Assembly: GCF_030272615.1 (NCBI RefSeq)
Contig: NC_081410.1
Coordinates: 502,722,442 to 502,786,441, forward strand
Source: Cryptomeria japonica
Taxonomy: Eukaryota > Streptophyta > Pinopsida > Cupressales > Cupressaceae
Reading direction: 5' to 3'
DNA length: 64,000 bases
Numbering within the stretch: position 1 is the stretch's first letter; each line of letters begins with the position of its first letter. This document shows, in pieces, positions 55,944 through 64,000 of this stretch. Below the pieces are notes generated by a model that made no database searches, was not told the origin of the DNA, and saw only the letters and a program-made list of their open reading frames with translations. A program made the position numbers and the translations under genes.

Positions 55944-57241
55944 TGTAGATGTCCAAAATGAATTAAATTAAATATTTAATTAATTTTATCCTTTCTACAT
56001 AATTAATTTATTTAATTATGTTAGTTCTTATTCTTCTCAGCTTTAATTAAATCTAATTTAATTAATTTTGTCACTATAGTCTAGATAATTGAATTATTTA
56101 ATAAATCAGTTATTCCCTATTCTTCTAAAACTATCTAATTATTTATTTCTTCCAAAATCCCCTTAGTTAACTAATCTAAAATAATTAACTAAATTAAGTG
56201 ATTCCTACAAATCACTTTCTCTAAACTCTCATTAGCCTAATTAATTCTTCTAGAATCCCTCATAAGCATGCTTAACATTATTCTTCAATTTTAAATTCCC
56301 CCACTCATTCTCTCTCCTCTTGTCAAATCGTCCTACAAATCCCACTTGCCTTATAATTCCTCATTATCTCACCTAATCTTCCTTCTTAATTATTTGCTAG
56401 TGGCTAATCCCCATGATTAGCCACCAAGTCAACTCATAGCCATTTATGGCTAAAATCCACTTGTCACCTCCTCACCTTCCACCTTAAATGCACCCAATTG
56501 GGTCATTTCAAGGATTTCAAAATTTCACATCCTCCTATGCCTTTCACTTTCCCAAGGAATTTTAAATTCCTTTTCTCATTCCCTTTCCCCATGCATCTCA
56601 TTATTTAGGAATTTTTAATTCCCTCTTCATCCCCCAAGGAATTTTTAATTCCCTTTTCTCTTCCCTATATACTTGGGGATCTCTTCCCCATGTACATTGT
56701 GGAGTGTGGAGACAAGAAATGCCTTTATGGAAAATCTTTTGGTCTCCACACTTGTCATTTCATGTCCTTTCAATCCATGTGTCCCCCTTTCCTTCAATCT
56801 CCACCCTTGATTCATCTTCAATCTCAACTGTCCATTCATCCTCCCTCAAATCTATAAATTGGGGTCTCTTTCTCTTCATTTTCCATCTCCAATCCAAGCA
56901 ATCTTATGCTATCAATTTGAGCTTAGAAATCATCCAAAGCATCACCATTATAGTCAAATTTGCATCCATAATCACTTAGCCATTTCATCCATCACTTGAG
57001 AATTCATCCATCTCCCATATCCACTAGTGTTGTGCAACATTGGAGAGCAATCCACATCCCATCTAGGAGTCGATCCAATCAAGTGGAGCATTTGGGCACA
57101 TTCCACTTCATCAAAGAATCAATCCGAGGAACAAGTGAAGATTGTGACGGTATAATGGTATTTAATCTTGTTTTTGATGTATTTAAATGTTTTATGGATT
57201 AAATTAGCCATTACCTCTCACTCCTATATTCCCTTGCTTCA
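55944..57241 (+). repeat. GyJ 5' LTR
   Basis: TGTAGATGTCC...CCCTTGCTTCA, ending three bases before the primer site. TATAAATT at 56853-56860 as likely TATA box, followed by a CT-rich leader. Words GGAATTTTTAATTCCC (56609, 56638) and TTTAATTAAT repeat. The partner LTR is beyond the window, so the left edge is inferred from the TGTAG start. Confidence 0.65.
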
Positions 57242-57244
57242 TTT

Positions 57245-57260
57245 TGGCACGTCTGGTGGG
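57245..57260 (+). other. GyJ primer-binding site
   Basis: TGGCACGTCTGGTGGG within TTTTGGCACGTC, the position and form typical of plant gypsy elements (TGGCGC...); the tRNA was not assigned. Confidence 0.65.
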
Positions 57261-60120
57261 ACCCACGTCCCTAAAATCCTACCATCTTGTGAGTTTTTAT
57301 GAGTTTTAGCACGTAGGTTGATGCTTTGACACCTCTACCTGTACTTCGACATTTCTACCCTGCTGCTTCAACGTCTCCACCAAGTAGCAATGTGCGATTT
57401 AAATTTCAAAAAGTTAACCTGCCTTTTTTGCACATTCTGCCTTTTGACATCTCCACAATCTCCTTACGTCTCCGTTGTGTTTATAAACACATACATTTAG
57501 GGCATCAATTTACTGTTATTTTTATTATTTTAAAGTTAAAAAAAAACCAAAACATTAAAAAGGGGATTTAAAAGAACAAAAATCAACAAAATAGTTAGTT
57601 TTATTTCTATTTAAGTGAGCTTTTAAGCATTTTAGTTTCATTTCTCAGGTTCTAGAAATCAACACCTGCATAGACGCATCAACGTCTATATGCTCCGGTT
57701 CAGTGTTTGCGTTAGACTAGATTTCCCACTTGCCTTCTAAAATTTAAAATTCAAATTTTGAAATAGTCAACTAACTCTCTGTGTGTATTTAGTGTTTTGT
57801 TTTAACGTTTGTGCATATGCATCAGCTTCTGCACAAGGCGTTAATGTTTGTGCAGGAGGTAGAATCCTAACTAAAAAATTGAATTTCAATTTAATTTTAT
57901 AGTTTCTGCTTTTTTTCTTTTTAGGTGTGCGCGGTTGCTTCAATGTCTGCACAGGCATTGCAACGTCTACGCCTGTGGATCAATGTTTGTGTTGTATCCT
58001 TAGTGGATTTTTTTTGCTGATCAAATTTTGGGTGGTTGCAGATAATTTCATGTGTCCAAGACATAATACTAAAACTACTAACTATTTTTGTTGCAGCACG
58101 TTGGTCCAAGACCCACTTTTTCCCACTAAATTAGTTTGTTTGTTGCATTTCTAGTTAGAAAATTATGAACATGTGGGATTAAAATGAACCATTGTCTTTC
58201 ATGCTTGGTGCACTTGTACACTTAGTGTTGGGTAGACCCACCGTTGCACTCTAGTATCCTCTCCCCTCGCCTTCACGGATCTTGGGTGTAAGAGAATGAG
58301 TGATCAACAACACCCTCTTTTTCATTTGTGTAGTTGAGGGGTATTATTGATTGGGGATTTCATCATCCCACAAGGGTATCTTGAATTGGGATACGTCGAG
58401 GATATCGACTCTTCCGACATGATCTCGAGTGGATTTTCCAAGCTGCTATATAAATAAGTTGGTCGGGCAGCTGGAGTGCTGAGTGAATTTGACATATGTG
58501 GGAGCCTTCCCTGTATTGATAATCTTAGTTAGAGCCTTAAGTGGCTTTCTTCAAGAATCCATCATCGGATTGGTGATCCCTTGGAAATTACACTAGACAC
58601 CAGTTTTAGTAGCCAAAATCCTTCATTTGATAGTGCAGGGGATGTAGATCGTACCCCAAAGTTACTCCTCATGTATCCACTCAAGATGAGACATAAATTC
58701 CCCATATAATAGATCCTTGGATCTTTGGGGTAAGATAATTTGGTATGCCCAAGAAGTGAGTGTCATGGAGGGGAGCCAGTGCTACAAAAATCTCTATTTG
58801 TTTGCCTGAGTGAGGTATTACTTATGCGAGGGGCCTATCAAGTGGTTTCCACTTTCCATCCTAAGCTGGGTTGTCTTCAAGTGTCTTCATTTGTGCTATA
58901 CCCGTAAAATCAATTTGGGCTAATCTAGGCCCCACATCACTTGCACACTCAGCATTGAGTGTTACACTTGGCAGATGTTTTTTCTTGCTAAGAGTATATT
59001 GGCAAACAACCTCCCCACTTTTCACATTTGACAAACATCCTAAAGACCAAATTCTTACAATTGCATAAACAAGATCCAAATCTAGTCCACCTTATTTCCA
59101 CCTCATGTTCCATAAGCCTAAGTTGTACAAGCATCCCAATAAGTCTATCCACTATCCAATCAAGAAGAACAATCTCACTGAAGCCCAACTCATTAGATGT
59201 CAAAATTTTTGGTACACCAACCACAAACTCTTTCTCAAACATAGGAACTTCTTGCACTAATGTCACGATTATATTCATGGTCATAGAGGTGAGTTTGATG
59301 CTAGTGATGAACTAAGAGTTTGTGCCCTACACCAATGATCAGACTTGTCTTTCAATACCAACTATCATCAAAATCGGGGTGGTTGCATCCCTTCATACAA
59401 TTTGGCATCCAAACGTATCACTAATTGACTCATTTCCATCCCAAGGATAATCTAGTTATCAATTTCTTCTAGTCATCACTATCATCCTCCTTCTTTGATC
59501 TTTCATCATCAATATTTTCCAAGGACTTAGCACATCAATCAACCCCATAATCAAATCTTAATCAAATCAATCATCAATCAATCATATCAATCCTTAATCA
59601 ATCATCCAAATCAAATCAACCTCACTCTAAGGTTTTATACCTTGTAAAGTTTTATTTATACCTCATCTTAAATCAATTAATCATTTATCTTTTGTTCTTG
59701 GGAAAGAATCTCCCCCAAGTGCCTTTGCCTCATCTTTTGAGTCGATCAAGACCCCAATCCTACATCTTTATTTTTCTTGGGTTCATTAGTCAATCCTTAG
59801 TAGAAAGAGACTGTGATCATTATCCCAAGGTCTAAATTTCACCCAACATGGTTGTCACCTTGTTTATGGTTTTCATCATCAACATCCCCCACCTAAAATC
59901 CTCATCCAAGGACTAAGGTGAAATATTAATCAAACTTTATCCTAATCTAAGGACCTAATCAATCATTCTATCCAACTTCATCAAAACCAAATCAAATCAA
60001 AATCCAAAATTTTCCCTTGTCCTTTCATCAAGATTTTTTCTAATTAATCTTCCCTAAGATTATTCTTGTATGGTCACAACTTGATCTCAAAAGAAGAAGA
60101 TATTTGAACAACAATATATC
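57261..60120 (+). other. GyJ long leader, no clear gene
   Basis: 2.9 kb. 57310-58000 has recurring CAACGTCTNCRC-like words (for example GCATCAACGTCTATATGC, GCAACGTCTACGCCTG, CAATGTCTGCACAGGC). 58440-58455 has CTATATAAATAAG. On the minus strand 59284-58861 carries two overlapping frames (SNELGFSEIVLLDWIVDRLI; VYAIVRIWSLGCLSNVKSG) that could be one shifted antisense ORF of about 140 codons. 59450-60100 is CA/TC-rich with AATCAATCAT repeats. Confidence 0.5.
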
Positions 60121-61500
60121 ATGTCATACATTAGTGTCTTATACCAAGATCCTACACAAGACCCCACGCAAGGGAAAGATGTACAAACCGACTTTCAAGA
60201 TCCACAACCACAAGTGGACCCTAACATGGTTGATCAAGACAACTTGTCCTTGGAAGTGCGAACATTCGTAGAGGATTCATACAATCAGAAAATGATGGAG
60301 AAATTCATTTGACACAATCCTAGTGGTCTCTTAAAGACCCTCATTGAAAATGGAGCTCCCCTTCCCCCTGATTTTGATAGATCCATTCTGGATCAACAAC
60401 CATAAGGATAATTTTCTCCTACTCACATTTTTGCACCTATTATTCATCCTCAATCTATATCACCCATAGTATCTATCCCCATGGTTTTGATCCAACCTTC
60501 TTCTTCCTTTTTTGCATCTATACCATTATCCAACGTGATCACATCTATTCTCCAACATGCTTCTATACCATCCTCTTCTACTCACCCACGTGTCTCTATT
60601 CCCCAATCTTCTATTCCTCTCAACAATACTGCTAATTCCATCAATACTTATGTTCCTCATGCTACAACAATCCACAAGTCATGACCAATCATCACCTCTC
60701 AAGTCCCCATCACATCGATCATTACATCTCATATCCTTGCTTCTTCATCTTATCAATATATTAGTGGTGGTGGTATATCTTCTATGACTCACTAGATACC
60801 CGGGGCAAACATGGTCCATCATGTCCAAGACCCACAACATGATATAATCAAGGAAATGTAGGACATGAAGAACATCATCAAAAACATGAAGGAATGGACT
60901 AACAAAAGAAAACCTTATTCATTTGAGGAATTATATCCTTGTCCTTATGATCCTTCAATATCAATTGCACCTTACCTGGGAGGGTTTGAGATGCCTAAGT
61001 TCACGAAGTATGAGGGTCAAGGGGACCCCCAAGACCATGTTTGTGATTTTCACATCTTATTCCAAGAAGTCTCATATAGTGATTTATATCTTCGTAGACT
61101 CTTCCCTAAGAGTCTCATGGGATATTCTCTTGCACGGTTCTCGTCCCTGCCAAGAGGTTCTATCACCTCCTTTCCAGACTTAGCAGAAAAGTTTGTGGCC
61201 CACTATGCCTACAACATCATCAATGATGTTTCTATGATGGACCTTTGTAACACAAAATAGAGGCCTAGAGAAACCTTCACCAACTTCTTGTAGAGGTGGT
61301 GACATCTTATCAATAAATTCTAGTGGGATGTGCTAGAGGCGAATCAAATTGAATTATTTCAAAAGAACCTAGTGCCCGAACTATCGAAACCGTTGACATC
61401 TCAATGTATAAAATCTTTCCAAAAGTTGATTGACAAGGGCTTAGCTCTTGAATGTGTCTTGTTAGAGGATGGAACTCTAAAGAATTATCAAAAATAAAAA
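60121..61500 (+). pseudogene. GyJ Gag
   Basis: ATG 60121 (MSYISVLYQDPTQDPTQGK). One frame with stops at 60310, 60403, 60682, 60793, 60859 and 61258. An S/P/I-rich linker (60420-60790) precedes the Retrotrans_gag core: YLGGFEMPKFTKYEGQGDPQ, HVCDFHILFQEVSYSDLYLR, LMGYSLARFSSLPRGSITSF and DLAEKFVAHYAYN. After TAG 61258 it goes on as RPRETFTNFL and, after a shift, FQKLIDKGLALECVLLEDG. Particle-forming and RNA-binding role by family; this copy is dead. Confidence 0.78.
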
Positions 61501-61849
61501 TCAAAATACTTCCTCTTATCACAATGATAAACCAAAATTTTGGTCTAAAAACAAGAACGTAGTCAACAATGGTGTCACTGATACAAAGCAGGTCCAAACC
61601 ATGGTCGCTCCTCCAAAATCCACCACCACTAATCATCAATTCAACACTCAGCAAAACAATCAAAATGAATCTCAAAGGCCCCCCAACAATGTCTCAATCC
61701 AGGGAAGACCACCCTAATCTAACAATCAGGCTCCAAGGGAGTATACTCCTCTTGCTGAACCCATTGAGGTTGTGTTCCAAAAGCTTGTCTAGGCTGGTGC
61801 GATTGTCTTTTTGATAACTTGACCATTTGACCCTATCCAACCCAAACCT

Positions 61850-62344
61850 AGGTGGTATAATGATAATAAGTACTATGACTATCACTGTATCAATGGGCAT
61901 AATACACAGAAGTGTATGAAACTGAAAAACTATATTCAAGATCTCATTGACAAGGGTGATATTGAGGTAGCAACAACAAACCCTGGTAACAATAAAGATA
62001 AACTTAAGATGTACCAGGAACCCTTCCCAAAGCATGATAGAGGAAAGGCCTCATCATCTAATGTTGTGAACTATGATTATAATAATCATATAATTGGCTT
62101 TGAATCCTTGGTGGGTCGTATAGAGCTTGCATATAACCATGTCAACGTCATCACTATCCAGGGAGCTAAGCCTCCCTCTTCCCAAAATAGACCTAGGGTC
62201 ACCATTCAAGGTGTTCCTACCCCTCCACAACTAGAAAGTAGACCCAACCCTGCTAAAATAGTCATTCAAGGTGCCGCACCTTCCCTGTCTCATTCTCAGA
62301 ATGACTGTAATGTAACTACTCACCACAAAAGAGTAACTATCTAA
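61850..62344 (+). pseudogene. GyJ zinc-finger region and VTIQG-repeat linker
   Basis: YYDYHCINGHNTQKCMKLKN at 61871-61925 corresponds to the C-X2-H-X4-H-X4-C knuckle, with the first Cys replaced by Tyr. The following linker repeats a short motif: VITIQGAKPP, RVTIQGVPTPP, KIVIQGAAPS and, after the TAA at 62342, GAPPPL again. Frame shared with YIQDLIDKGDIEVATTNPG. Function of the repeat unknown. Confidence 0.6.
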
Positions 62345-62508
62345 GGAGCCCCTCCTCCATTGAATCCCCCCCCCCCCCATGTCATCCACCCATCGATATG
62401 ATTTCCTTGATCATCTTGGGAAGACTCCTACACATATTTCCATCCTAGAGCTCCTCAAGACCTCCCCCATTCACAAGGATATTTTGGAATAATCCCTCCT
62501 CGAATCAT

Positions 62509-63009
62509 GTGTCTCTGACCAATGATGCCCAGTTCCAAGCCCTCATTGGAAACCTCTCTACCCAACACCACCTTGTTTTCACCTCCAATGATGCTCCCTC
62601 TGATGATGATCATAATAAACCATTTCATATTGAAGCTCTTATCCAGAAACACAAGGTTAAATGCATCTTGATAGACGGTGGATCTGGACTCAATCTTTGT
62701 ACATACAAGTTAATAAAACAATTGCAACTCTTTGAGAACCTATTTGATACATCAAGAAGAATCATAATCAAAGCCTATGATGATGCAGAAAGAGTTTCCA
62801 AAGACATGATCACTTTACCTCTTCAAGTGGGCCATGTTACAATTGAGACCCCTTGCCAAGTATTAGATCTTGATCTCCCTTATAACATTCTCCTTGGTCG
62901 TATGTGGATTCATTCCCTTCAAGCCGTTCCCTCCACTTACCACCAATGTCTTAAATTTCCCTTCAATGGAAGAGAAATCACTATCAAAGGTGATCCACAA
63001 CCCTTTTAG
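62509..63009 (+). pseudogene. GyJ aspartic protease
   Basis: Open over 166 codons. KCILIDGGSGLNLCTYKLIK carries the active-site D-G-G-S form usual in plant gypsy proteases. The flap and C-terminal strand follow: RIIIKAYDDAERVSKDMITL, LPYNILLGRMWIHSLQAVPS (the LLGR.W motif) and HQCLKFPFNGREITIKGD. It would cleave Gag and Pol. A TAG at 63007 follows, then readable sequence to the G-patch after a shift near 63220. The catalytic features are intact. Confidence 0.8.
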
Positions 63010-63329
63010 TATTGCAAGCTCTTAGAAGGGAAGCTTCCATACCACTGCCCGTTAAATAGAACTGCTCTACCTCCTCCATCTGATGCATCTAAAGTTGCCT
63101 CCACCTCATCTCAAGAAGAAACTAAGGTTAAGATCATGGACAATGGATATGGAGAGTACAACTTGAGGATGTCCTACTTATAGGAAAACTCCCCTTGTCT
63201 CCAAAGTCATTTGGTAAACATAAATAAATAAATAAAGATCAGAAACCTACTATACAATGCAAAGAAACCACCTTCAAGAAATGGGGCCCACTTGATGAAG
63301 AGAGTCTCAAGACATATATTTCCTCTTGG

Positions 63330-63671
63330 TTGTATCGTGAAGAGGATGAAGAAATAGAAAAGATCCCCAAGAAGATGTATCCAAAAGCATCAGCTATAGT
63401 GGATAACATGGGTTATAAAGGACATGGATTGGGGCCAGAAGAAAAAGGAATCGAAGAACCAGTAAATCCCATAGCATACAAATATAATAGGGGTTTGGGT
63501 TACACTCTAGTACCTAAGATCATTGTCACTAGTACTCCTTTAGGTACCTCCTTGGATGTCAAAGACTCTAATGAAGAGGAATTTCATGAAATGCCTTTTG
63601 AATATGAAGATGACATCTTCTTTGACACCCATATCAACATTATAACCCCTATAATCCCTCCCTCTATATGA
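63330..63671 (+). pseudogene. GyJ G-patch domain region
   Basis: WLYREEDEEIEKIPKKMYPK leads into AIVDNMGYKGHGLGPEEKGI, then EEPVNPIAYKYNRGLGYTLV. The G-x-G-h-G spacing (MGYKGHGLG) and the trailing glycine motif identify a G-patch, a nucleic-acid-binding module found after protease in some retroelements and in certain retroviruses. An acidic stretch follows (EEEFHEMPFEYEDDIFFDTH). Sequence from 63672 to 64000 is codon-like (NALMTLLTMHNLEDCKRVHG; EEKVKVKGISASQNLDQELE) and should lead to RT beyond the edge. Confidence 0.72.
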
Positions 63672-64000
63672 GCTACAACTTATCCACCCTGAGCTTATAT
63701 ACTGGGACCAATAAGACAAACCTGCTTTGGACATATGTGCCAATGATAATGCTCTCATGACTCTCCTAACTATGCACAATTTGGAAGACTGCAAAAGAGT
63801 TCATGGAATCCAACTGCATGAGAATGGATACTTTGGTAGTGAGGTCAATTCCCTTAGCTGCAAAAAAGATAATAAAAAGAAAATTCATGATTCCATGGGT
63901 GAAAACCTCCCTGCGGAACCTTTGGATGAAGAAAAAGTAAAAGTAAAAGGCATATCTGCAAGTCAAAACCTGGATCAAGAACTTGAGGATGAGGTACTTG

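Larger units (their letters stand above)
55944..64000 (+). mobile_element. GyJ: Ty3/gypsy element, right side outside window
   Basis: 5' LTR 55944-57241, primer site 57245-57260, long leader (to 60120), Gag (60121-61500), zinc-finger region (61870-62344), protease (62509-63009), G-patch (about 63378-63500) and the start of the linker to RT. Frame is broken by several stops and shifts. Domain order Gag-protease-G-patch and the H-containing knuckle fit the plant Tat-like branch (inference from family knowledge). Confidence 0.82.

Noticed and set aside
57921-58154. Antisense/sense frame pair near 58 kb as genes
   Set aside because: Driven by the repeated CAACGTCTGC words; no recognisable product.
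62370-62380. C-run as LTR U5 tract
   Set aside because: It lies inside the GyJ proline-rich linker, not at an LTR end.

Overview
The window looks like plant nuclear DNA from a repeat-rich genome. It holds Ty1/copia and Ty3/gypsy LTR retrotransposons, one LINE, plant-type introns, tRNA-Met primer-binding sites and AT-rich spacers. I see no clearly intact host gene, no rRNA or tRNA gene, no CRISPR array and no bacterial feature. The nesting, age and low gene density would suit a large-genome seed plant such as a gymnosperm, but the sequence alone does not settle the species.

Layout, left to right. 1-273: the end of a gypsy polyprotein. 0.9-1.5 kb: a minus-strand spliced pseudogene. 1.5-5.19 kb: copia element CopA (minus), 3'-truncated, with its 5' LTR. 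5.19-18.88 kb: copia element CopB (plus), split by a complete nested element CopC (7,772-14,445) with a TCTAT target-site duplication. CopC has no reverse transcriptase; it carries a coiled-coil/zinc-knuckle ORF1 and a long unrecognised ORF2. 19.3-21.0 kb: a probable gypsy LTR and a copia LTR fragment. 21.0-24.2 kb: a decayed LINE (minus). 24.2-31.3 kb: spacer with several decayed unidentified coding stretches, a copia LTR fragment and a stem-loop repeat present three times.

31,364-39,166: GyG, a complete gypsy-type element (minus) flanked by GGAGT duplications, coding for Gag and a protease-like region but no RT or integrase. 39,704-42,073: ElementH, a complete 2.4-kb non-coding LTR element flanked by GAATC. 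44.8-50.5 kb: copia element CopI (minus), the fullest gag-pol here but 3'-truncated and mutated. 50.6-51.0 kb: a possible three-exon micro-gene. 52.56-55.37 kb: a tandem array with a unit of about 358 bp. 55,944 to the window end: GyJ, a gypsy element (plus) with LTR, PBS, Gag, protease and a G-patch domain; its RT would lie beyond the window.

How the parts relate. CopA, CopB and CopI are ordinary copia gag-pol elements, all broken by stops, frameshifts and deletions. CopC shares its primer site, U5 C-tract, hairpin and purine-tract layout with CopB, so it could have been mobilised by a CopB-like element (inference). GyG and ElementH are likewise non-autonomous and would need outside RT and integrase. 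Boundaries with matching target duplications (CopC, GyG, ElementH) are firm; other element edges are approximate. All alignments were by eye; no percent identities or database hits are claimed.
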